Assembly (NCBI RefSeq): GCF_010550675.1
Contig: NZ_JAAGOA010000020.1
Coordinates: 62,001 to 126,000, forward strand
DNA length: 64,000 bases
Direction of reading: 5' to 3'
DNA from: Phytoactinopolyspora halotolerans
Lineage (GTDB): Bacteria > Actinomycetota > Actinomycetes > Jiangellales > Jiangellaceae
Every line of letters starts with the position of its first letter. Position 1 is the first letter of the stretch. A model generated the notes under the pieces. The model was not told the origin of the DNA. It saw only the letters and a list, made by a program, of their open reading frames with translations, and made no database searches. Positions 26,650-35,567 of the stretch are shown piece by piece. The translations under genes were made by a program, and so were the position numbers.

Positions 26650-28155
26650 ATGACGTATCGGCCGAACTTCCTGATCGTGGTCGCCGACCAGCTCCGCGCC
26701 GACACGCTGGGAGCGTTCGGCAACACTCTCGCCCGGACACCGAACCTCGACCGGCTCGCCGCCGAGGGGACGGCGTTCACCAACGCCTACGCCCAGCATC
26801 CGGTCTGTTCCCCCAGCCGGGCGTCGTTCCTCTCCGGCTGGTATCCGCACACCGCCGGCCACCGGACGTTCGGCACTCCGCTACGCGCGGACGAACCAAA
26901 CTTCCTACGGACGATGCGGGAGAGCGGCTACCACGTCACCTGGGTCGGGGAACGCGGCGACACCTTCGCCGTCGGGGCCACCGAGACCAGCGTCGACGAG
27001 TACGGATTCAGTACCAAGCCGACCAGCGGCAGATGGGCCGGCGGCGTCCGGGCGGGCACCGAGATTCCCCAGCTGCACGACGCGTCCGGGCACGAGCAGC
27101 ACGTCGACCCGGACCTGTGGGATCGGCTCTTCTACTACGGCAAGGTCACCGATCCGGACTACGTCGACTTCGACGAGGCGGCCGTGCGCACCGCCGAGGA
27201 ATGGCTCAGCCACCCGCCACAACAGCCGTGGGTGCTGTTCGCGCCCCTGGTGGCACCGCACTGCCCGTTCCAGGCACCGGAGCCGTGGTTCTCCCTGCAC
27301 GACCGGGATGCGATGCCCGATCCCGCTGTCCGCACCGGGCCCGAGCCGGCGTTCATGCAGGGTATCCGCGACTACTACGGAACCGACCGGGCGACGCCGG
27401 ACGTATGGCGGGAGGTCATCGCCACGTACTTCGGCATGGTGTCGCGGTTCGACGCGCACGTCGGACGCTTGCTCGAGGGCGTGCGGAAGGCCGGTGCGGC
27501 CGACGACACGGTGGTGGTCGTCTTCTCCGACCACGGCGAGTATCTTGGCGACTTCGGCCTGATCGAGAAGTGGCCGTCCGGACTGGAGAACTGCATCACC
27601 CGGGACCCGGTGATCATCAGCGGTGGTGGACTGCCGGGGGCGGGACAGGTCGAGGCGATGGTGGAGCTCATCGACGTCTTCCCCACCGTGCTCGAGGTCG
27701 CCGGCGTCGAGGCGAGCTACCACCACTTCGGCCGCAGTCTTGTCCCGTTGCTGCACGACCCGTCGGCGCCGCACCGCGAGTACGCGTTCAGCGAAGGCGG
27801 CTTCCGGAGCGAGGAAGAGGAGCAGATCGAGCGGAGCGGCTTCCCGTATGACCGCAAGGCCGCGCTTCAGCACGACCGGCCCAGGGATGTCGGCAAGGCC
27901 GTCGCCGTCCGGGACCGGCGCTGGACGTACGTCTGGCGGCTCTACGAGGAACCCGAACTGTACGACCGGGCGGACGACCCGGACGAGGCGCACAACCTGA
28001 TCGGCCGACCGGAGCTGTCCGAGGTGGAGACGAGGATGCGCGACGCCCTGCTGCGGTGGTTCGTGGAGACCGGGGATGTGCTCCCGGAGCGGGCCGAACC
28101 CCGGCTTCCGGACATCGACCTGCCCGTTCCGGGACGGGCCGGCGCCTCCGCTTGA
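26650..28155 (+). CDS. Sulfatase (sulfatase C)
   Basis: A 501-residue type I sulfatase with the metal strand FLIVVADQLRADTLGAFGN, formylglycine site C53 in C-S-P-S-R-A-S-F-L-S-G, a central lysine/histidine region and VVVFSDHGEYLGDFG. It lacks a signal peptide. The ATG at 26650 (GAGGAG about 10 nt upstream) is used because the sulfatase fold begins immediately; the frame is open 58 codons further up, but that part covers the palindromic operator. It is divergent from the TetR/GH3 operon and probably co-regulated. It converges on the Gfo/Idh gene with a 24-bp gap. Confidence 0.9.
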   Translation: MTYRPNFLIVVADQLRADTLGAFGNTLARTPNLDRLAAEGTAFTNAYAQHPVCSPSRASFLSGWYPHTAGHRTFGTPLRADEPNFLRTMRESGYHVTWVGERGDTFAVGATETSVDEYGFSTKPTSGRWAGGVRAGTEIPQLHDASGHEQHVDPDLWDRLFYYGKVTDPDYVDFDEAAVRTAEEWLSHPPQQPWVLFAPLVAPHCPFQAPEPWFSLHDRDAMPDPAVRTGPEPAFMQGIRDYYGTDRATPDVWREVIATYFGMVSRFDAHVGRLLEGVRKAGAADDTVVVVFSDHGEYLGDFGLIEKWPSGLENCITRDPVIISGGGLPGAGQVEAMVELIDVFPTVLEVAGVEASYHHFGRSLVPLLHDPSAPHREYAFSEGGFRSEEEEQIERSGFPYDRKAALQHDRPRDVGKAVAVRDRRWTYVWRLYEEPELYDRADDPDEAHNLIGRPELSEVETRMRDALLRWFVETGDVLPERAEPRLPDIDLPVPGRAGASA

Positions 28156-28179
28156 GCACCCTCCGGCGGCTTCGGTGCG

Positions 28180-29286
28180 TCAGGCCACCACGGTTTCGCT
28201 CAATGGGACGGCGACGGGTCGCTCACAGGTGCTCTGCACGTGGACGGCTCGCCGGTGGTCAGCTGACTCCAGCACGCGGATCATCACCTCGTTGACGTGG
28301 TAGCCGAGTGCGGCGCTCTGCCGGTGGCCGGTCCCGTCGAGAATCGCGCGTGCCAGGTCGGAGAGCCCGAACCCGCGGCCGGCGTCCAGGTATCCCGCCT
28401 TCTCCCCCACATGCACGAACTCGGAGTCATCGCGGCGGGCGACGCTCACCACGCCGCTGAACCGGTTGGGGTCGGGCACGGACATGCTCGCCTCGGTCCC
28501 GTACACCTCGATCTTCGGCAGCCGGCTCGCGACGGTGTCGAAGCTGACGATCAGCGTGCTCAGGGCCCCGGAGGCGTGCCGCAGGTTGGCGGTGATGTGG
28601 GTATCGACCTCGACGGGCAGGGTCTCTCCGGCGCGGGGCGCACCGTCGGGCACCACACGTTGCATCCGTGCACGCGATCCCATCCCCATGACCTGGGTGA
28701 TCGGCCCGAGCATGGTGACCAGGGCGGTCAGGTAGTAGACGCCCATGTCCAGCAGCGGTCCACCGCCGTTGAGGTAGTAGAAGCCCGGGTTGGGGTGCCA
28801 TCCCTCGTGCCCGGGAGACATCATGAACGCCGTCGCCGCGACGGGCTGTCCGATCTTCCCCTGATCGATCATCCAGCGTGCGGTCTGAATGCCGGTGCCC
28901 AGCACCGTGTCCGGTGCGCTGCCGATGCGGCGGCCGGTACGCTCGGCGGCCTCGAGCATCTCGTCGGCCTCGGCGAGCGAGACCGCGAACGGCTTCTCCA
29001 GGTAGACGTGCTTGCCGGCCTCGAGCGCCTCGACGGTCAGCCGGGCATGTTCCTGCGGCGGGGTCAGATTCAGCACTACATCGACGTCGTCGTCTTTGAG
29101 CACATGCGTCCACGACCGCACCGGTACGCCCTGCTCCCCGGCCACCCGCTGGGCCGCGGCGTCGTTCACGTCGGACACGGACACCAGGCGCACGTTCGTC
29201 AGCCGTTCCATGCTGGCCAGGTACTGCCCGGAGATGTGCCCGCACCCCACCAATGCGACGTTCAGCACGCCGGCGACTCGATTCAT
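28180..29286 (-). CDS. Gfo/Idh/MocA family oxidoreductase
   Basis: A 368-residue NAD(P)-dependent sugar or inositol dehydrogenase type protein. The Rossmann loop is VALVGCGHISGQY, and the conserved E-K-P lies in YLEKPFAVSLAEADEML. The second domain has NPGFYYLNGGGPLLDMGVYYLTAL, where the GG-x-L-x-D-x-G-x-Y/H motif holds the catalytic pair. The family's usual end-of-active-site His is replaced by Tyr at the D-M-G-V-Y-Y position. The start at 29286 overlaps the stop of the ThuA-like gene (ATGA). The pair may oxidise and process a sugar released by the neighbouring glycoside genes. Confidence 0.88.
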   Translation of the reverse strand: MNRVAGVLNVALVGCGHISGQYLASMERLTNVRLVSVSDVNDAAAQRVAGEQGVPVRSWTHVLKDDDVDVVLNLTPPQEHARLTVEALEAGKHVYLEKPFAVSLAEADEMLEAAERTGRRIGSAPDTVLGTGIQTARWMIDQGKIGQPVAATAFMMSPGHEGWHPNPGFYYLNGGGPLLDMGVYYLTALVTMLGPITQVMGMGSRARMQRVVPDGAPRAGETLPVEVDTHITANLRHASGALSTLIVSFDTVASRLPKIEVYGTEASMSVPDPNRFSGVVSVARRDDSEFVHVGEKAGYLDAGRGFGLSDLARAILDGTGHRQSAALGYHVNEVMIRVLESADHRRAVHVQSTCERPVAVPLSETVVA

Positions 29287-30023
29287 CGGCTGGCCCACAG
29301 CAACCCCCGCTTGATGAGCACGTTCACATTCGGGTCGGTCAGCACCTCGACGCGGTGCCCGGGCGTGGCCACGAAGATCCGGCCCTGTCCCCAGCGACGC
29401 GTCCAGACGGCCGGCGACGTGACCTCCCGGTGCCACGGGTCCCAGGGCCGGACCTTCTGCGTTGTCGTCGCGAGCACGTCGTTGTAATCGTCGCTGAGCA
29501 CCCAGTACTGCTCGCTCACCAGGTCGAAGTCGGAGATGCCGGACGTGATCGGATGGTCCGCCGCGGCCGGCAGCATGTTCACCGTGTACGGCACGTAATT
29601 GTCCGCCTGTTCCCCGGTCCGCTCATCCGGATGTTTACCGGGGTGGCACGCGAACTGCCCCCCGATCAGGTGCAGGTAGTCGGAGTTGTTCCGGTACGAG
29701 TCGGCGATACCGCCGTGCCATCCGGCCAAGCCGGTACCGGCCTCGACCGCCGCGCGCAGACCGTTGACCTCGTCCGCCTCGATCGTGTTCATCGTGTTGC
29801 ACTGCATGATGAGGTCGACGCCGCCCATGTAGCCCGGGTCGGCGTACGGCTTGGGTGAGTCGTGCACGTCGACGGCGAACCCGTTCGACTCCAGGAACGG
29901 AATGAACAGGTCGGTCGCCTCGACGGGCTGGTGACCGTCCCAACCGCCGCGGACCACGAGGGCCCGACGCCGGATGCTCGGGTCGAAGCCCGCAATGGTG
30001 GACATCGTCTCCGGAGTGATCAT
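29283..30023 (-). CDS. ThuA-like domain protein
   Basis: A 246-residue protein of the ThuA/glutamine-amidotransferase-like fold. Features are ALVVRGGWDGHQPVEAT near the start, the G-W-H-G-G loop (AGWHGGIADSYR) and late VWTRRWGQGRIFVATPGHR. ThuA proteins take part in trehalose and related disaccharide use, often beside Gfo/Idh dehydrogenases as here. The amidotransferase catalytic cysteine is absent (the loop is WHGG), as is usual for ThuA. The ATG at 30023 is chosen because AAGGAAG precedes it; an upstream ATG at 30050 has no such site. Confidence 0.88.
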   Translation of the reverse strand: MITPETMSTIAGFDPSIRRRALVVRGGWDGHQPVEATDLFIPFLESNGFAVDVHDSPKPYADPGYMGGVDLIMQCNTMNTIEADEVNGLRAAVEAGTGLAGWHGGIADSYRNNSDYLHLIGGQFACHPGKHPDERTGEQADNYVPYTVNMLPAAADHPITSGISDFDLVSEQYWVLSDDYNDVLATTTQKVRPWDPWHREVTSPAVWTRRWGQGRIFVATPGHRVEVLTDPNVNVLIKRGLLWASR

Positions 30024-30169
30024 GAGGTACTTCCTTGTGAGGCTGCGCAAACAGATCCGAGCCTAGTGCCTGCGCGCCACATCAACTGCACGCGGTGGCG
30101 CCACGGTATTCACTCCGGCCGTCGTCGGCCGGGGCGCCACCACCGTCGGCCGACGTGTGCTGCTCCCAC

Positions 30170-30592
30170 TCAGCGATGTTTGGCCTGGATCTGCGTCCTG
30201 AGCCGAGCCGTCGAATTGAGATCCGATGACACGTAGACGTCACAGTAACGACCCAACGAATTCGAGCCGCTGTAGAGCGTGACGTATTTCCACGAGTTGT
30301 TCGCGTTGGTCCACAGCGTCTTGTCGTATGCCGACTTGCTTCCGTTCTCGCAAAAGACACTGTAGGTGTAGGTGACCTTGTTCGACTTGTCATTCGACGT
30401 GCGAAAACGGATGCGGATCGCATATGGATTCTGGACCACTGTTTGCACGATCGAACTCGTGGTCCAGTAGCCGGCGCCCTTTGAGTTGGCCGAACCCTTG
30501 ACGTACCAGCTCGTGGCACCACTCGCCGGAATCAGCGAGAGCACAACCGTCGCAACGATCGTCATCATCGTGATCATCAGACGACGCTTCAT
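30170..30592 (-). CDS. Small secreted protein of unknown function
   Basis: A 140-residue protein not recognised. Residues 1-26 (MKRRLMITMMTIVATVVLSL then IPASGA) are a signal peptide with likely cleavage after SGA. The mature 114 residues are rich in S, T, N, Y and basic residues, with two cysteines (VFC and RYC) that could form one disulfide. Its codons use more A and T in the third position than the neighbouring genes, which hints at foreign origin or low expression. A ribosome site GAGGGGG lies just before the ATG. It stands alone, 146 bp downstream of the ThuA gene start. Confidence 0.65.
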   Translation of the reverse strand: MKRRLMITMMTIVATVVLSLIPASGATSWYVKGSANSKGAGYWTTSSIVQTVVQNPYAIRIRFRTSNDKSNKVTYTYSVFCENGSKSAYDKTLWTNANNSWKYVTLYSGSNSLGRYCDVYVSSDLNSTARLRTQIQAKHR

Positions 30593-31049
30593 GAAACCCC
30601 CTCGATCGAGGCGCTAGCTCTCCGGCGCCACAGACTTGACAGGCATTCCAGCCCTGCGCCACTAGTCCGGCCTGCCACAGACTTATGGCCTGTCGAAGCG
30701 ATACGGCAGAATCTCGCCCCCCGGCGAGAATTCTCGAACTGACGTTCTCGTGCCGCCTTGGCGACGGATGGACCTCCCCTTCCCCCACGCCCGAGCCCTA
30801 TCGCACGATGGCGATCAGCATACTCGCGAAGGTGTCTGCCGCAACTCCTTCTCGCACGACTCACTGTCGCACAGAACCCTCATGGTCCTTGGCCTGCACC
30901 GGTGGGGGTTCTGGACGACGACCGCGGATCCGGCACCTTCGCCATCGGGGCGGCGCCCGGCATCGTCGAGCGCGGAGCCAGGCACGATTCGCCTTTCAGT
31001 GCTCCGCGCCATGAGTCAGGCTGATCCGCCACGGGTCACACCCTCGCCG
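30593..31049. other. Intergenic stretch with a short direct repeat
   Basis: No gene is convincing in these 457 bp; the open frames lack conserved content and ribosome sites. GCCACAGACTT occurs twice, at 30627-30637 and 30674-30684, upstream of the small secreted protein gene, and could be a regulator site. The right end abuts the stop of the membrane protein gene at 31050. Confidence 0.5.
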
Positions 31050-33437
31050 TCACAGCAGGCCGCGTCGTTGCATCTGAGTCCACGCCACCCAGCCGGGCAG
31101 GATCGGCAGCCAGAACGTCACCAGCCGGAACAGCAGCACCGCAGTCACCGCGGTGGCCGCTTCCACGCCGAGCGTACCGACACCGGCCGAGAGCGCCGCT
31201 TCCACGGCTCCCAGCCCGCCCGGGGTGGGGACCGCGGTGCCGAGCGTGTTGCCGACCAGCTGGACGACCGCCATCCCGGCGATGGGGGCGCTGCCGCCGA
31301 CCGCCTTCAGGCACGCGTAGAAGCACACGATCATGCTGAACGACTGCAGCAGGATGCCACCGACGGCGGTGGCGAGTTTGCGCGGATCGCTCAGTACGTC
31401 GAGCAGACGCGGCAACCCTTGCCCGGTGAAGTCCGACCACAACGTCCGCGCCCAGCGGCGGACCCTGGGGATGAGCGCGACGATCACCCCCGCGGCCAGC
31501 GCACCGACGAGGATGATCAATGTGGTCTCCGAAGCCAGCTGAGCGGTGGCGGACGAGCCGGAGATGACGGCCAGGATCGCGAACAGCGGGAACACCACGG
31601 CCCACTGCCCGGCCTGGTGCGCCGCCACGCTGGCCGTCGCCATCGGCCCGGCGAGCTCGGCCCTGGTGAGCAATCGGATGTTGACCGCCATGTTGCTGAC
31701 CGCCGCGGGTGCGAGCAGCCGGACGAACCCCAGCGCCACCTGGGCGCCGAACGCGTGCCGGAACGGAATCCGTTCCGGCACGAATCCGAGAATGCCGAGC
31801 GCCATGCCCACGTAGTTCCCGAGCATCATCGCGACGGCCACGACCAGCCAGCGCAGGTCGGTCTCCGCCCACAGATCGCCGAACGACACATCCGTGAGCT
31901 GGGTGCCGACCAGATACACCGCGACGACGGTGCCCACTCCGGTCAACATCGACAACGGCCGGAACCGCCGCAGCTGTACCGGCGCCGCCGCGGTGCCCAG
32001 CCGCTCGACCAGGTGGTCCCGCAGGTCACGCAGGATGTTGCGGTCTTGTTTGAGTTCGTGCCGGGTTGCCCTCGGCAGCGCCGCCGGCTGAATGAACGGC
32101 ACGGTCTCGCCGACGATGGCCGCACCCAGCGTGTCGATCGCGGAATCGACGGCTCGCACGGGACCGACGACGTCGGCCACGGCCACGAGCACCTGGACGA
32201 TGTCCGCGCGCAGCGCCACGTCGGTCGCCGCCACCTCGCCGCCGGACGGGTCGAGCAGCCAGGGCTCGCCGGCGTCGGAGATCATGATGGTCCGCCCGGA
32301 CAGGCGACGGTGCGCTACGTGGTTGCGCTGCAGCTGTGCCACCTGGAGCCAGAGGTCCTCCAGAAGCGCGTCGCTCACGTCGTCGGCGGCCAGATCGGCG
32401 AGATAGGTACCGGCGACGTAGTCGTACACGATCGCCGCGGACTCACGATCGATACGCAGGACTGAACGGATCTCGGGCGTGCGCGCGCCAGCCCGGGCGA
32501 CCGCCAGGGACTGAAGCGTGAGGCGGTTGATCGCATCACGCATCGTCACCGACTGCCGCGGAAGGACCTCCTGATGCGTGCGAAGCCGCCCGAACGCCCG
32601 GGCGACAGTCCCAGCACCTTCATTGTCCCGGTCGAGCACGAGGACCGTGAACGTGTCGTCGGGCGTCTGAGCCGTGAAGCGTCGTTGTTCGTCCTCCGGG
32701 CGGTGCAGCAGGGCGATGATGTCATAGCCGTGAGCCGCCAGCACCGCAGCGATCTTCTGGCCGCTCGGCGCGACCGACGGTTGCCCGCCGACCAACCGGG
32801 CGACCAACCCGGCGGCGGCCCCGATGCCGATCGCGATCAGCAATCCGCCCACGGTCGCATGCCCCCGTAGCAGGGAGACCGCCAGATCACCGGCGATGGC
32901 GAAGATCGCCACCTGCCGGAAACGCCTGACGTCCAGGCGGGATACCACCGTCACGAGCGTGACCAGCAGTGCCTGGTAGGTCGGCACCGGCGTGCCTTCG
33001 GCCCCGTCGACGATGGGAACCAGGCTGTCGTGCAGCCGCGCCGGTGCCGGGCCGGTCAACCAGGCCGAGACCAGGACGGTGCAGACCGCGGCGGCGGCCC
33101 CGGCGATCACGAGTTCGACGACGATCCGAGCCCGGCCGCGCAGCATCAGCACCACGATGAGCACCGGCGGCAGGACGAATCCGGCGAGGTTGGCGGCGAA
33201 CGCGACGATCTCGACCGGACCGTCGGGGAGGCGATCGTTGAAATCGGCCAGATCGGCCGTGGCCGCGGTGAGGGTGCGTTCGGCGACGATCGACAGCACG
33301 ACGAGCGTCGTCATAGCCGCCGTGACCAGCAACAGCCACAACGCGTCGATCGGACGCCTCGTGCGGGCAGGGAGTGGCGGCTCGTCGATCACGACGGAGT
33401 CGCCGGCGCGACGAGGCAGGTCCATGGGTCTGGTCAT
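31050..33437 (-). CDS. Lysylphosphatidylglycerol synthase-type membrane protein with pseudokinase domain
   Basis: A 795-residue protein in three parts. The N-terminus has six or so membrane helices (about 25-220). The middle (about 240-480) resembles an RIO/AarF-like kinase: VLVLDRDNEGAGTV and a catalytic-loop region AHRRLSGRTIMIS, where the HxD Asp is Arg and the Asn is Thr, followed by LLDPSGG in place of DFG. It is therefore probably inactive as a kinase. The C-terminus (about 530-780) is the UPF0104/LPG-synthase transmembrane region with LLAPAAVSNMAVNIRLLTRAE and GTAVPTPGGLGAVEAAL. A role in lipid transfer or envelope signalling is likely but unproven. The start at 33437 lacks a good ribosome site; the divergent PHP gene begins 86 bp away. 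Confidence 0.8.
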   Translation of the reverse strand: MTRPMDLPRRAGDSVVIDEPPLPARTRRPIDALWLLLVTAAMTTLVVLSIVAERTLTAATADLADFNDRLPDGPVEIVAFAANLAGFVLPPVLIVVLMLRGRARIVVELVIAGAAAAVCTVLVSAWLTGPAPARLHDSLVPIVDGAEGTPVPTYQALLVTLVTVVSRLDVRRFRQVAIFAIAGDLAVSLLRGHATVGGLLIAIGIGAAAGLVARLVGGQPSVAPSGQKIAAVLAAHGYDIIALLHRPEDEQRRFTAQTPDDTFTVLVLDRDNEGAGTVARAFGRLRTHQEVLPRQSVTMRDAINRLTLQSLAVARAGARTPEIRSVLRIDRESAAIVYDYVAGTYLADLAADDVSDALLEDLWLQVAQLQRNHVAHRRLSGRTIMISDAGEPWLLDPSGGEVAATDVALRADIVQVLVAVADVVGPVRAVDSAIDTLGAAIVGETVPFIQPAALPRATRHELKQDRNILRDLRDHLVERLGTAAAPVQLRRFRPLSMLTGVGTVVAVYLVGTQLTDVSFGDLWAETDLRWLVVAVAMMLGNYVGMALGILGFVPERIPFRHAFGAQVALGFVRLLAPAAVSNMAVNIRLLTRAELAGPMATASVAAHQAGQWAVVFPLFAILAVISGSSATAQLASETTLIILVGALAAGVIVALIPRVRRWARTLWSDFTGQGLPRLLDVLSDPRKLATAVGGILLQSFSMIVCFYACLKAVGGSAPIAGMAVVQLVGNTLGTAVPTPGGLGAVEAALSAGVGTLGVEAATAVTAVLLFRLVTFWLPILPGWVAWTQMQRRGLL

Positions 33438-33523
33438 CGGTGTCTGATAGTGCCACGGCTGGGACTCCTCATGCGACGACGTCCACCGCGGCGGTGCCGG
33501 GCGATGTCCGCGACACTGGTGAC

Positions 33524-34564
33524 ATGACCACGCAACGCCAGGCCGTCCAGGCCCTCCGCCGGATCGCGTACCTGCTGGAACGCGCGCGCGAACCGACGTA
33601 CCGGGTACGTGCCTTCCGAGGCGCGGCGGCCACGGTGGAAGCACTCGATGAAGATGAGCTGGCCGCGCGTGTCGAGGCCGGTACGTTGACCGAGCTGCGC
33701 GGCATCGGGAAGGTCACCGCGCTGGCCGTGGCTGAGGCACTGGCCGGAGAGACGCCGGTGTACCTGCGGCGACTGGAAGCGACGGGTGGGACGCCGGTGG
33801 CCGAAGGCGGGGCCGAGGTGCGCGCGGCGATCCGCGGCGACCTGCACACTCATTCTGATTGGTCGGACGGCGGCAGCCCGATCGCGGAGATGGCCGAGGC
33901 GGCCGCGGCCCTCGGACACGAGTACGTTGCGCTCACCGATCACTCACCCCGGTTGAGTGTGGCGAACGGATTGTCCGCCGAGCGGCTGGAGAAGCAACTC
34001 AGCGTGGTCGCGGAGCTGAACGACCGGACGGATGGGATTCGGGTGCTCACCGGCATCGAGGTGGACATCAACGAGGACGGCACCCTGGACCAGTCCGACG
34101 ACCTGCTGGAACGGCTGGACGTCGTGGTCGCGAGCGTCCACTCGAAGTTGCGTATGCCGGGTGACGAGATGACCCGCCGGATGGTCACCGCGATCGCCGA
34201 CCCGCACACGGATGTGCTCGGTCACTGCACCGGCCGGCTGATCACGGGAGCGCGGGGTACAAGGCCGGAGTCGGATTTCGATCCGGAGCTCGTGTTCGCG
34301 GCGTGTGCCCGGTTCGGTGTGGCGGTTGAGATCAATGCCCGCCCAGAGCGTCTCGATCCGCCGAAGCGGTTGCTGCGGCTGGCCGTGGAGGCGGGCTGCC
34401 TGTTCGCCATCGACACCGACGCGCACGCTCCCGGCCAGCTGGACTGGCACCCCTACGGGTGCGAGCGCGCGGCCGCCTGCGGCGTGCCGATCGACCGCAT
34501 CGTCAATACCTGGTCGGTCGACGACCTGCTCGCGTGGACCGGCCGCACATCCACCCGGCAGTGA
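33524..34564 (+). CDS. PHP domain phosphoesterase with PolX-like N-terminal helix-hairpin-helix
   Basis: A 346-residue protein. The first 80 residues match the 8-kDa/HhH part of X-family polymerases (LRRIAYLLERAREPTYRVRAFRGAA, then TELRGIGKVTALAVAEAL). From about 108 there is a full PHP metal site: GDLHTHSDWSDGG, LTDHS, GIEVDIN, VASVHS, GHCTG and IDTDAH. The polymerase palm that lies between these parts in PolX is missing. It could act as a phosphatase or a 3' nuclease on DNA ends; which one cannot be told. The ATG at 33524 is taken as the start because the HhH domain begins there; the ribosome site is weak. Confidence 0.85.
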   Translation: MTTQRQAVQALRRIAYLLERAREPTYRVRAFRGAAATVEALDEDELAARVEAGTLTELRGIGKVTALAVAEALAGETPVYLRRLEATGGTPVAEGGAEVRAAIRGDLHTHSDWSDGGSPIAEMAEAAAALGHEYVALTDHSPRLSVANGLSAERLEKQLSVVAELNDRTDGIRVLTGIEVDINEDGTLDQSDDLLERLDVVVASVHSKLRMPGDEMTRRMVTAIADPHTDVLGHCTGRLITGARGTRPESDFDPELVFAACARFGVAVEINARPERLDPPKRLLRLAVEAGCLFAIDTDAHAPGQLDWHPYGCERAAACGVPIDRIVNTWSVDDLLAWTGRTSTRQ

Positions 34565-34650
34565 GCCGGGCGGACCGCGGCCCCGGCATGGCCCTGCCGG
34601 CAGGACGCGTACTGCCGGACATCATTTGCTTGCGTTTACTTTTATTTGCC

Positions 34651-34679
34651 TTGCTTTCGCTCCATGCGATGTCTAGAGT
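34651..34679 (+). promoter_or_regulatory. Predicted sigma-A promoter giving a leaderless mRNA
   Basis: TTGCTT at 34651-34656 and TAGAGT at 34674-34679 are separated by 17 bp. A start about 7 nt after the -10 falls on the GTG at 34686, so transcript and coding sequence would begin together. The preceding 30 bp are unusually AT-rich (TTTACTTTTATTTG) for this genome. Confidence 0.55.
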
Positions 34680-34685
34680 CATAGC

Positions 34686-35567
34686 GTGATCACCACCGCG
34701 CACGAGGCGCTGCACAGGATCTTCCAGGATGACAACCTGCTGTTCAGCCGAGCCCTGCGCAATGCGCTCGGGGTCGACTTCCCCACCCCACGTGCGGTAT
34801 CGGTCTTCACGCCCGACCTCACCGACATCAAGCCGGTCGCTCGCCACGCGGATACCGTTCTGCTCATCGAGACCGACGAGCAGAACCACCTTCTTGTCAT
34901 CGAGTCGCAGACCAAGGAGAGCGACTCCAAGCGGTACAGCTGGCCGCACTACGTGTCCTACCTCTACACGACGCACAAGGTACCGGTGACGCTGCTCGTC
35001 GTCTGCCCAGATGCAGCCACCGCCACCTGGGCTCGTGCGCCGATCCGAATAGGACTGCCTGGCTACCCGTCACAGATCACACGTCCGTGGGTACTCGGGC
35101 CCGACAATGTTCCACCCATCACCGACACCGAACAGGCAGCCGAAGACATCGTCTGGGCCGTGTTCTCCGCGCTCACCCACCGCCTGGGCGACAAAGCAGA
35201 CGACATCCTGGTCGCACTCGCAGAGGCGCTGAACACCGTCGACGACCCGGGCATTGCCGGCTACTGGGCGGAGTTCACCGAGATAGGCTTGGGAAACACG
35301 GCCGCACGCGACATCTGGAGGAATCTCATGTCGACGCTGACTTACCACTATCCCTCCCAGCTGCGCCTCCAGGGCCGCGAAGAGGGTCGCGAAGAAGGCC
35401 GAGCCGAAGGTCAGGCTGGAGCGGTCCTGGAGATCCTGAACGCGCGCGGCGTCGATGTCTCTGAGGACACCCGGGCGCGGATCACCGATTGCACGGATCA
35501 CGAGCTACTGCGAACGTGGATCCGCCGTGCCGCCACCGCGACCAGCGTCGAGGATCTATTCGGGTAG
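34686..35567 (+). CDS. Rpn/PD-(D/E)XK-type putative nuclease
   Basis: A 293-residue protein of the Rpn-like recombination-promoting nuclease/putative transposase group. The restriction-fold core shows TVLLIETDEQNHLLVIESQTKES, with the E-x-Q catalytic strand, then a Y-x-x-Y region (WPHYVSYLYTTH). Near the C-terminus is the family hallmark REEGREEGRAEGQ, a charged helical repeat. Relatives promote RecA-independent recombination in E. coli; the actinobacterial forms are little studied and often occur in many copies. There is no ribosome site before the GTG, in line with the leaderless promoter. It stands alone between the PHP and NagZ genes. Confidence 0.75.
   Translation: MITTAHEALHRIFQDDNLLFSRALRNALGVDFPTPRAVSVFTPDLTDIKPVARHADTVLLIETDEQNHLLVIESQTKESDSKRYSWPHYVSYLYTTHKVPVTLLVVCPDAATATWARAPIRIGLPGYPSQITRPWVLGPDNVPPITDTEQAAEDIVWAVFSALTHRLGDKADDILVALAEALNTVDDPGIAGYWAEFTEIGLGNTAARDIWRNLMSTLTYHYPSQLRLQGREEGREEGRAEGQAGAVLEILNARGVDVSEDTRARITDCTDHELLRTWIRRAATATSVEDLFG

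Noticed and set aside
30750-32465. 571-codon plus-strand frame
   Set aside because: Antisense to the membrane protein; the translated sequence is low in hydrophobic and rich in His/Arg residues.
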